From Myxococcota bacterium (GTDB lineage Bacteria; Myxococcota_A; UBA796): DNA of 32,286 nt. How positions within the stretch are numbered: the stretch's first letter is position 1; each line of letters opens with the position of its first letter. The position numbers and the translations under genes were made by a program. The notes beneath the pieces are model-generated. The model saw only the letters and a list, made by a program, of their open reading frames with translations. It ran no database searches and had not been told where the DNA came from. Shown here in pieces: positions 21,036 through 28,296 of this stretch. Where the stretch lies: assembly GCA_029251165.1 (NCBI GenBank), contig JAQXDW010000097.1:1-32286 (forward strand), written 5' to 3'.

Positions 21036-22441
21036 ACAGCAGCGCCGGGGCCGATCGCGGGAAGGTGGGTGATGTAGCCGACGTTGACCATGGTGGGAAA
21101 CGACAGCTGGCTGAGGATATCTCCGTCAGCCGTCATCGCGTCGAGGCGCGCAGCAGAGCTGTAGCAGACCAGCAGCCCGCCGTCGGAGAGCTCAACGACA
21201 TCCCCCATGATCAGTGAGGAGACATCTCCGTCGTAGATGGCAACGGTCTCCGCACGCTCCTCCTCGGGGGACAGCGCCATCCGGATGACCCTGGAGTGAC
21301 CTCCCGCGCCGTCGTTGTCGAACAGCAGGAGGCTTTCGTCGTCTGGGACGTGGAAGCCGTGCTGACGATAGAAGCCATCGTCGGGAGTGAGGGTGCCGTA
21401 GCTCTCGTTCTCGCTGATCGACCACTCGGTCTCACCGCTCTCTCCGTCGACCCGAACCAGAGTGGTCATGTTCTTGAGCGAGGCCACATAGTCGCCGCTC
21501 TCTTCAACCCACTGGAGGTGATTGAGCATGACCCACCAGTCTGGCGGAGAGGTCGGCTCGACGAGGTAGGGAAAGGCATCCCAGGAAGACCAGACCGTTC
21601 GCTGAGCGCCATCCTCAGCGAGTTCGACAATGGAGTCTCCTCGTACCATTCGACCATCGACCTCTCGGTCATCGAGCATCGGCAGGGCGACGACACCGTC
21701 CGGTCGAATCAAGAAGTCGTGGTGAGCGGTCGGCAGGCTGAGCGTCTCCTCTGACGAGCCATCCAGCGCCACTCCAACGAGCATCCCGTCGTCGTTGTTG
21801 GCACCAAACGACTCGATGTTGAATGCATTGAACCAGACCGTGTCGTGCTCAGGCGAGAGCTGAACCCGAGAGAGGATGCCCGGAGCATCCAAGGGAGCAG
21901 ACCACCACCAGACCGGTCGCCCCTCAGTGGTCACGATCACCGCTCCCCTGGCCTTCCCCATCACCGCCAGCGCATAGAAGCCCTGGACACTGCTCTCACC
22001 GCTCAGCTCGCTGCTCAGCCAGTCGGGAGCCGGTCCGGTGGTGTAGGTGTGGATGGTGGCATCGTACTGCTCGTCGATTCCGACCTGAAGCCAACCCGTC
22101 GAGTCAGACGGCACTCCGACCAGGACTGCACGCCAGGAGCCATCGTCCTGGAGAGCGGCATCGACAGTGTAGATGGCGTCGCGGTCTTGCTCTCCGAACT
22201 GCACGACGCCCTGACCTTCTGCCTCAGCAGTAAAGCTGACGACAGCGACAGCCCCGATGGTGGAAGACATGGTGACGGTGACGTCGGGAATCACGACCGG
22301 GTCGTCAGTGTCGGTGTCGGTGTCGGTGTCGGTGTCACCGCCAGTGTCGGTGTCGGTGTCGGTGTCGGTGTCGACCTCCGAGGGCGTCGTGGTGGGCGCA
22401 TCGGATGTGCAGGCGAGGGAGAGAAAGAAGAGACTGATCAT
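21029..22441 (-). CDS. Arylsulfotransferase (ASST)-like beta-propeller lipoprotein
   Basis: 470-aa secreted lipoprotein. The start at ATG 22441 gives MISLFFLSLAC (lipid Cys 11) and has a TACCCT element six bases upstream; an in-frame ATG at 22477 would add 12 residues. A Thr/Asp dipeptide linker (about 24-46) precedes the catalytic-type domain. Family marks of bacterial aryl-sulfate sulfotransferases include RGAVIVTTEGRPVWWW, AHHDFLIRPDG, MLNHLQWVEESGDYVASLKN, a GETEWSISE turn, QHGFHVPDDESLLLFDND and HSRVIRMAL. His residues in these blocks are the candidate catalytic ones. Known relatives move sulfate between phenols without PAPS; here the activity is inferred only. The propeller is consistent with periplasmic or surface location. 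Confidence 0.82.
   Translation of the reverse strand: MISLFFLSLACTSDAPTTTPSEVDTDTDTDTDTGGDTDTDTDTDTDDPVVIPDVTVTMSSTIGAVAVVSFTAEAEGQGVVQFGEQDRDAIYTVDAALQDDGSWRAVLVGVPSDSTGWLQVGIDEQYDATIHTYTTGPAPDWLSSELSGESSVQGFYALAVMGKARGAVIVTTEGRPVWWWSAPLDAPGILSRVQLSPEHDTVWFNAFNIESFGANNDDGMLVGVALDGSSEETLSLPTAHHDFLIRPDGVVALPMLDDREVDGRMVRGDSIVELAEDGAQRTVWSSWDAFPYLVEPTSPPDWWVMLNHLQWVEESGDYVASLKNMTTLVRVDGESGETEWSISENESYGTLTPDDGFYRQHGFHVPDDESLLLFDNDGAGGHSRVIRMALSPEEERAETVAIYDGDVSSLIMGDVVELSDGGLLVCYSSAARLDAMTADGDILSQLSFPTMVNVGYITHLPAIGPGAAVR
22306..22374. repeat. Hexanucleotide tandem repeat encoding a Thr-Asp linker
   Basis: Two runs of the unit GTCGGT (plus strand), split by a short interruption near 22337-22342, encode alternating Asp-Thr in the linker between lipid anchor and propeller of the ASST-like lipoprotein. 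The six-base unit keeps the frame when copy number changes. Confidence 0.9.
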
Positions 22442-22453
22442 TGCGAGAGGGTA
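22442..22453 (-). promoter_or_regulatory. Leaderless-type -10 element (TACCCT) before the ASST-like gene
   Basis: Minus-strand TACCCT (22453-22448) is six bases before ATG 22441. It sits inside an 11-base string GTGCTACCCTC (22457-22447) that recurs, inverted, before the divergent gene at 22566. Confidence 0.45.
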
Positions 22454-22548
22454 GCACCAGATCTGAGCAGCCGACATTCAATGACGACGCCGTGAGGGTA
22501 ATGAGACGACGAAGTCTATCCATGGTCCTCCGCCGACCGCTCCGCCCA

Positions 22549-22565
22549 GTGCTACCCTCCCCTCT
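22549..22565 (+). promoter_or_regulatory. Leaderless-type -10 element (TACCCT) before the hydrolase gene
   Basis: TACCCT (22553-22558) lies seven bases before ATG 22566 within GTGCTACCCTC (22549-22559), identical to the string before the divergent ASST-like gene. No ribosome binding site is present. Confidence 0.45.
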
Positions 22566-23618
22566 ATGCTCCTCCTACTGTCCCTCGCCTGCACACCCAC
22601 CACCTCAGACTCCGGAGGGGATGCCGTTGATCCGCTGTCCTGGCCCATCGGAGAAGATGGTCCCTACCAGGTTGGCTTTCAGTCCTGGGAGGTCAGCTAC
22701 ACCTCCCTCGAGGGCAGCGAGCGCACCATCTCCGTCAACGCCTGGTACCCCACCGAGGACACCACCGGAGCGAGCGCGGTGTACCTCGGAGCATTTCCAG
22801 ATGACGCCTCGCTGGCTGAGGCCACGCTGGCCGCCTCAGCTCACAACGGGACCTACCCGGTCCACGTTCACTCTCATGGCTACCAGGGCTACGGCGGCAC
22901 CAGCGCTGACCTGATGCGACACCACGCCAGCCATGGCTGGATCGCGGTGGCCCCTGACCACATCAACAACACCCTCCTCGACCATGAGGATCCGCTGCCG
23001 ACTGCGCACTACGTCCACCGTCCCGAAGACATCACCGCTGCCCTCGATGCGCTGGAGGCACAGTTCCCCGCAGCAGACACCGAGGCCGTCGTCGTCAGCG
23101 GACACAGCTTCGGCGCGAGCTACACGACCTGGGCCTCCGCCGGGGCAACGTTTGATGCAGACTCGCTGAGTACCTACTGCACAGAGCTGTACGAGGGACA
23201 GTGCTCCGATGCCGAGCTGTCCGCGTTCGTGTCCGGGGAGCTTGCCGATCCCAGAGTGGTCGCAGCGATCCCGATGGCAGGCGCAATTCGGCGAGGGTTC
23301 TTCGGAGAAGACGGACACCGCTCAGCGAACGTACCGGTCCTGCTGATGAGCGGCACAGAGGATGGAGACAGCGTCGCAGAGTCGTGGGACGAGATGGACG
23401 GGGTGGAGCGAGTCTGGGTGTCTCTTGAGGGGGGATGCCATCAGACGTTTGCGCTGGGGGCCTGCGAGACGCTGGATGTCGCGGAGGGATTCCGGGTGGT
23501 GAATGCGTATGCGCTGGCGCTGGGGCGGAGCGTGGTCTTGGGAGACGCATCGGTTGGCAGCGTGCTGGATGGCTCAGAAGAGATCTCGGAAGTGGCCACG
23601 GTGCTGCTCGGAGAGTGA
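22566..23618 (+). CDS. Alpha/beta hydrolase lipoprotein (PAF-acetylhydrolase/dienelactone hydrolase-like)
   Basis: 350-aa secreted serine hydrolase. MLLLLSLAC gives the lipid Cys at residue 9. Catalytic marks: HSHGYQGYGG (oxyanion loop, 102-111), nucleophile Ser181 in SGHSFGAS, acid residue in SGTEDGDS (Asp266 or Asp268) and His292 in EGGCHQTF. The N-terminal WYPTEDTTG stretch after a strand of SERTISVNA resembles the PAF-acetylhydrolase/predicted dienelactone hydrolase group (COG4188-like). The gene is divergent from the ASST-like gene across 124 bases and shares a promoter string with it, so the two may be co-regulated. Substrate not evident. Confidence 0.85.
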   Translation: MLLLLSLACTPTTSDSGGDAVDPLSWPIGEDGPYQVGFQSWEVSYTSLEGSERTISVNAWYPTEDTTGASAVYLGAFPDDASLAEATLAASAHNGTYPVHVHSHGYQGYGGTSADLMRHHASHGWIAVAPDHINNTLLDHEDPLPTAHYVHRPEDITAALDALEAQFPAADTEAVVVSGHSFGASYTTWASAGATFDADSLSTYCTELYEGQCSDAELSAFVSGELADPRVVAAIPMAGAIRRGFFGEDGHRSANVPVLLMSGTEDGDSVAESWDEMDGVERVWVSLEGGCHQTFALGACETLDVAEGFRVVNAYALALGRSVVLGDASVGSVLDGSEEISEVATVLLGE

Positions 23619-24436
23619 GGATCGGCCCCAGAGGCTGCCCACACATAGAGGTCGGCACGATGCTCGCCTGCTGTCGACCGACACACCCGGACGGTCAGAG
23701 ATAAACACACGTCAGCAACGCCACATCAGAATCCGAGGCCCATCCAGTGCTGAACTGTGTCACCACGAATAAACCAACAAACGACACTACATCATCTCGC
23801 ACTGGTCGGAGAGAATACAGATTAGCTGCATCCGGACACACCAGCGCTCCCATCAATCCTCTTCAGTCAGCACCGCCCAGCTCAGCCCTGAGCCCTCCTG
23901 TCGCGGTGTCCAGGCCAGGACGCCAGGCGCACTCCTAAGCGTCACTAAGACCAGCCATATAGACAAACTTAAACGTTCTCAATAAGACATTCTCCGCCCG
24001 CCTTCGTGCGCATCGAGAGAGGGCGAGAGACCAGTTCGGAGCAGGCGCGCTTACACTTCGTCTAATTGCGTCATGCAGATTTACGTTCCAGACGCACAGC
24101 GCACATCAAATCTATACCCATTCTAACGCCCAGCAGTCATGAACGAACAGTTGAACTGTAGTCGTAGGCGGAATTGAATTTTTGCTGAACTGATGGAGAT
24201 CTACTCTCACGCAGTGGAGGGATAATCTTACAGCCAAGTGAATATGTTGCATCAATATCTAACAAAAATCCGACTTGATTTGTACGCATAGAAACCACCC
24301 ACACTGTGCGCCGAAGTCGGCAAAGCCACGCTCCGCTTGACGTCATTAAGGCAATAATTTCGCCTTAAAATAAGCTTAAAAAGATAATATTTGTTTATTT
24401 TTGAACGGATAAACAAGCGCCTTCCCCTCGTCTACT
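23619..24436. other. Gene-free stretch, AT-rich in its right half
   Basis: About 820 bases with no frame I would call a gene; the short ORFs here (for example 23747-23938 plus and 24137-24346 minus) look like chance. From about 23940 the base composition falls from GC-rich to clearly AT-rich, most strongly at 24340-24420. An inverted repeat lies at 24346-24368 and an A/T-rich promoter-like zone (AAAGATAATATTTG near 24380-24393) precedes the PilZ gene. No tRNA or obvious structured RNA was recognised. Confidence 0.6.
24346..24368. repeat. Inverted repeat upstream of the PilZ gene
   Basis: TTAAGGC (24346-24352) and GCCTTAA (24362-24368) form a 7-bp stem around nine AT-rich bases, 68 bases before ATG 24437. 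It could be an operator or a weak hairpin; a TTGACG box (24337-24342) lies just to its left. Confidence 0.5.
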
Positions 24437-26260
24437 ATGGCTAAATCAATCAAGATTAATGGATCAGATCATATCACAAACCTAAAAATGACTGCGCTCA
24501 GAATCTTGCCTGGACGTGGTATTACTCAAGACACCGATTATGATCTTTGCGCATCACGAGGTAAAGATCGCGTGCCTGAAGAGATCACAACCGTAGAACA
24601 GTTGTATGACGTGCTAGTTCATTCCTGGTCTGACCAGTATGTCTCATGTCATCTGGTGGTTGGTCCACTGCTGTCCGCTCCTGGAACCCTGCATCTGGAC
24701 GGCCAAGAGCTCCGGTTTCAGCGCGCTCGTGGCCTCTCAGGCCTCCTGGCTCCGTCCAAAGAGATCGTGCTCTCGCTGTTAAGCATCTCGTACGTCCAGT
24801 ACACAAATGCCGATGTTCAGTTCTCGATGAAGTCAGGAAAGACTTTTTCTTTCCGTGGCAAGCAGCTGGTCGCCATCGTCGCATGGCTCAATGCTCTTGG
24901 CATCCCCTCAGCGCCACAGTCGGATGAATGGACGCTGCGGCCAGGGCACGGCATCCTGACCGCGACCTTCGCCTCTGGACTCCTGCAGCGGCACGGCGTC
25001 TTGGCAATCGGTTCAGACTCTCTGGTGTTCTTGCCGCAAGGAACCATCGACCTTTCGCTGGGTACCTGGCCGCTCTGCATTCCGATACGGGACATCCTGA
25101 AGCTGGAAGAGTCCGACGACGCCATCACAGTCTCCGCTGCTGAAGAAGAATGGGTCTTCCTCAACTGCAAGACGAGCCAGCTCATCACGCCGCTGAGCCG
25201 TGCGCTTCATCCAGAAGAGACCTCCGACTCTCTCCTCGTTGGACCGGAGCAATGGGCCGGCAGTGCCTTGCTGCTGGATCGTGGTCTGCTGCTTCCAGGA
25301 GTGCTCTCGTTTGCCATGGCGAACGATGAGCTGCTCTTCACATCAGGCACAGGAGAGACAAGGAACCTCGGCTCGCTGCTGCGCACTCGGTCGGAAGATG
25401 ACGACGGAGGAGAGCAGTTCTCTGACAGCCTGCAGAGTCGCGACGAGCGCTGGCGGCTGCAGTTCCCGACCGACTCTAAGCTGCTCGCGCAGCTGCTGTC
25501 CGTTGTTGGAAACATTGAACCCAAGATGCCGCCAGAGGATCAGCGGATCAAGCCGCTCAAGCTTCTCCAGAAGCTCGACGCCATCCGGATCGACCATAGC
25601 GACGGAAACTCACAGACCTATCGCCCCGTCAGCCTCACGTTTGAAGAGTCTACGGTCGACATCATCCTCCCTCGCGGACGCCTGGATGAGTCTGTGACCT
25701 CGCTCATCACCAATTTCACGCTGCTGGGACGTCAGGTCTATCGACTTCGTTCCATGGCATGGCGGATCGAAGACGTCGCGCATGATGAGCTGGATCCCGA
25801 GCTGGAGTTGCTCTTCAAGGATTCTCCAGACATCGTCCGGCTGCGGTTCCCCTGGCCCACCACCAAGCAGCTCCAGAAGCATACCAACCGGCGCGAGCTG
25901 TACCGCATCAGCCTGAGCGTTGGGGAGCAGATGGTCCTCAATGTGGAGAATGAAGAGCTCCCAGTCAAGCTGCTCAACCTCTCTGCCGGAGGCCTGGGCA
26001 TCAGCTGCAATCAGGAGATCCAACTGGGGCAGATGCTGGTCCTGGCCATTGGAATCCCGAGCGCCGACTCCGAGATCAAGACGGAGGTGGTGTGGGTGCG
26101 AAAGGCCGGCGGACGATATCGCGTCGGTCTGCGCTTCCTCAACAACAACGAGTCCTTCCGACAGCTGATGATCCAGAAGATGTATCGACTGGAGTTGCTG
26201 GCATCGAAGGGAGACAAGACGCCGCTGCAGACCCTCACCGGCAAGACCGGCGAGGAGTAG
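24437..26260 (+). CDS. Multidomain PilZ (c-di-GMP-binding) protein with PH/GRAM-like repeats
   Basis: 607-aa cytoplasmic protein (no signal or membrane segment). The C-terminal PilZ domain (about 484-588) has both c-di-GMP motifs: RELYR (RxxxR, Arg486/Arg490) and NLSAGG (N/DxSxxG, Asn514/Ser516/Gly519). Residues about 385-480 (VDIILPRGRLDES, then YRLRSMAWRIED, IVRLRFPWPTTKQLQ) are laid out like a YcgR-type PilZN domain. The first 360 residues hold three stretches with the same look: a short Gly turn, a strand pair, then a helix (about 75-155, 168-257, 270-358; GTLHLDGQELRFQR, GVLAIGSDSLVFLP, GVLSFAMANDELLF). I read these as degenerate PH/GRAM-like units. The first 30 codons are AT-rich like the upstream region; the rest is GC-rich. 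It probably links c-di-GMP level to a motility or envelope target. Confidence 0.8.
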   Translation: MAKSIKINGSDHITNLKMTALRILPGRGITQDTDYDLCASRGKDRVPEEITTVEQLYDVLVHSWSDQYVSCHLVVGPLLSAPGTLHLDGQELRFQRARGLSGLLAPSKEIVLSLLSISYVQYTNADVQFSMKSGKTFSFRGKQLVAIVAWLNALGIPSAPQSDEWTLRPGHGILTATFASGLLQRHGVLAIGSDSLVFLPQGTIDLSLGTWPLCIPIRDILKLEESDDAITVSAAEEEWVFLNCKTSQLITPLSRALHPEETSDSLLVGPEQWAGSALLLDRGLLLPGVLSFAMANDELLFTSGTGETRNLGSLLRTRSEDDDGGEQFSDSLQSRDERWRLQFPTDSKLLAQLLSVVGNIEPKMPPEDQRIKPLKLLQKLDAIRIDHSDGNSQTYRPVSLTFEESTVDIILPRGRLDESVTSLITNFTLLGRQVYRLRSMAWRIEDVAHDELDPELELLFKDSPDIVRLRFPWPTTKQLQKHTNRRELYRISLSVGEQMVLNVENEELPVKLLNLSAGGLGISCNQEIQLGQMLVLAIGIPSADSEIKTEVVWVRKAGGRYRVGLRFLNNNESFRQLMIQKMYRLELLASKGDKTPLQTLTGKTGEE

Positions 26261-26463
26261 CGCGCTCCTCCAGAGCACAGGTCTCGCCGCCCCAGGCGCG
26301 GTGGGACTGCCGCAGCCCTCAGTGAGACACTCCGGGGTGCCTTTGCGCGCGGGCTGGCCTCACGAGGGGGTCCAGAGCGGGTCATCGTGAGCCGATGGTG
26401 AGATAAGCCCTCCTGTATGGAGTGGACATGGTCTACTCAATGCGTTCTCGCTCGGAGGAGAGC

Positions 26464-26934
26464 ATGCCCGCCGCATCACCGCTGTCCGATCATCTGAGCA
26501 TCGCCGAGCTTCGGGACCGGTACCTGACCGCCTCGAGTCGGATCGAGGGAATTCGTTGGCATGCGCTGCTGCTCAGGGCCCAGGGAAGACCCCAGTCGGA
26601 CATTGCCGAGATCACGCAGCGCAGCTCCCGCTGGGTCTCTGCCACCATCCGACGCTACAACGACGGCGGCCCCGATGCCATCGCAGATCAACGGGTAAGC
26701 AACGGCAAGCCCCCTGACCTCACCGTCGCTCAGCAGGATGCGCTACACCAGCTCCTCCAGAGCCCACCTCCCGATGGCGGGATCTGGACGGGGCTCAAGG
26801 TGCTGGCCTGGATTGAGGCGCAGGTGGGAGGAAAGCGAAACCTCGCGACAGCCTACAACTACATCCACAGGCTCAATCTCCCTCGTCACGCCGAGAGAGC
26901 CCGTCCCCAAGAAGCCGACGATGACACCCGCTGA
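26464..26934 (+). pseudogene. IS630-type transposase N-terminal fragment (winged HTH only)
   Basis: 156 aa starting at ATG 26464, after GGAGGAG. It holds the helix-turn-helix part of IS630-family transposases (RWHALLLRAQGRPQSDIAEI, RSSRWVSATIRRYNDGGPDAI, then a winged-helix part with GGIWTGLKVLAWIEAQVGG and AYNYIHRLNLPRHAERARPQEAD). In complete transposases the DDE catalytic domain follows the R-P-x-x-EAD point; here a stop comes five residues later and only about 40 bases remain before the next gene. I saw no DDE part and no terminal inverted repeats. It is either a decayed insertion remnant or a domesticated DNA-binding protein; the intact frame and good ribosome binding site leave the second open. 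Confidence 0.7.
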
Positions 26935-26976
26935 CTTCTCCCCAGGATCGTCCTGAGGACACTGTGAGGGGCGGCC

Positions 26977-28296
26977 TCACAGCAGAATCTCAGAGAGCAC
27001 CTGGTCTGTCCAGCAGTCGCCTGCTCCGAACTCCGTCGCCGAGATCCCGACGGACTGAAGCAGCGTCAGCAGCACCCGGACCGCGTTGTCTGAGGTGTAG
27101 CTGCGGTGGTGATAGTTGGTGCGAAAGAAGCCGTCTCCGCCGCCAGCGAGGAGGATCGGCATCTCATCGATGGCGTGGGTCTGGCCGAGCGAGACCTCAG
27201 AGGTCGCCATGATGGCACAGTGATCGAGCAGCGTCCCCTCTCCCTCCGGGATGGCATCGAGCGCGCTGAGGAAGTCGGCAAACATCTGCATGCAGTAGGT
27301 CGTTATGGCATGGACCTCGGGCTGATCGCCGCCCTCGTTGTGGGTGAGATCGTGGTGACCGGCAGAGGCATCCGGGAACAGGGTGTCGCCGACGGGATCG
27401 GAGAGGTAGTGGCCGACCACCCGGGTCTGATCGCATGCAAACGCCATGGCGAGCATCTCAGCCATCGCGCGGTTGCGCGCCTCGATCTGGGGCCGACCGT
27501 CGATGTTGGCGAAGTCGGCGGTCAGGCTCTTGGGCTGAAGGCATGCCTCGAGGTCTGGGGGATCCTCTTCGAGGCGCGCGAGGCGCTGCTCCAGCTCTCG
27601 GATGCCGGTGTAGTGCTGCTCAAGGCGCACCCGATCGGCAGCAGAGACCTTCGCATCCAGGGCGGAGATGTCGTCCATGACGGCATCGAGCACGCTGCGG
27701 CGGAGGCCAAGCGCAGGATCGACGATGCCGCCAGAGCCCGGTGCGGTGAAGGTGTCACCGAACAGGCGGGCATAGAGAGAGTAGGGATCCGTCTCGGGTG
27801 GATTCCGGCTGTTGGTGCCGTTGTAGCTCATGCCAGAGCAGTCGGTCGCCGCAGTCTGGAGGGAGCTGTAGATGGTCTCGCTGCCGATCTCGCCGGCGAT
27901 GACCTGATCGATGGTCGGGGCACCGAGATCTTCCCCGCCGTCGACCTCCTCGACGGGATGACCGGTGAGGATGGCCTTGCCGGAGCCGTGGGGGAACCGA
28001 TTCTCCACTGGAAGCGCCATGCCAGAGACAATGCAGAGCTTGTCTCGCAGCACCTCCAGCGGGGCCAGCTCCTCAGAGAAGCTAAACTCCTCGCCGTCGC
28101 CGTCGGGTGTCCACAGGTCAGGGCGGTTGCCGTTGCCCCAGAAGAAGAGGCCAAACCGGGTGGGAAAGCCTGAGCTGCTGGCCGCCGCGACAGGGCTGGT
28201 TCGGCTCATCACCTCCAGCCATGGCAGCGCGAGGCTCACGGCGCTGCCGCCGAGGAGGCCGTGGAGCAGGTGTCGTCGGGAGAGTCGTCTGCGCAT
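26977..28296 (-). CDS. Tat-exported DUF1552 family protein
   Basis: 439-aa exported protein. A twin-arginine signal (LSRRHLLHGLLGG, 5-17) leads a hydrophobic stretch. DUF1552 marks are FGLFFWGNGNRPDLW, SGMALPVENRFPHGSGKA with LTGHPV, a YARLFGDTF segment, RRSVLDAVMDDISAL with a long helix VRLEQHYTGIRELEQRLARLEED, FACDQTRVVGHYLSD, GHHDLTHNEGG, and a C-terminal AGGGDGFFRT part. DUF1552 is in the same alkaline-phosphatase superfamily as DUF1501. ATG 28296 overlaps the stop of the DUF1592/1588 gene by one base (TGATG). This pair, in this order, is a standard two-gene unit in Planctomycetes and Myxococcota. Confidence 0.9.
   Translation of the reverse strand: MRRRLSRRHLLHGLLGGSAVSLALPWLEVMSRTSPVAAASSSGFPTRFGLFFWGNGNRPDLWTPDGDGEEFSFSEELAPLEVLRDKLCIVSGMALPVENRFPHGSGKAILTGHPVEEVDGGEDLGAPTIDQVIAGEIGSETIYSSLQTAATDCSGMSYNGTNSRNPPETDPYSLYARLFGDTFTAPGSGGIVDPALGLRRSVLDAVMDDISALDAKVSAADRVRLEQHYTGIRELEQRLARLEEDPPDLEACLQPKSLTADFANIDGRPQIEARNRAMAEMLAMAFACDQTRVVGHYLSDPVGDTLFPDASAGHHDLTHNEGGDQPEVHAITTYCMQMFADFLSALDAIPEGEGTLLDHCAIMATSEVSLGQTHAIDEMPILLAGGGDGFFRTNYHHRSYTSDNAVRVLLTLLQSVGISATEFGAGDCWTDQVLSEILL

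Noticed and set aside
24137..24346. 69-codon minus-strand frame in the AT-rich gap
   Set aside because: No ribosome binding site, no motif, and composition looks random.
26252..26270. GAGGAG / CTCCTC inverted repeat over the PilZ gene stop as a terminator
   Set aside because: The stem is only six pairs and no T-run follows; too weak to call.
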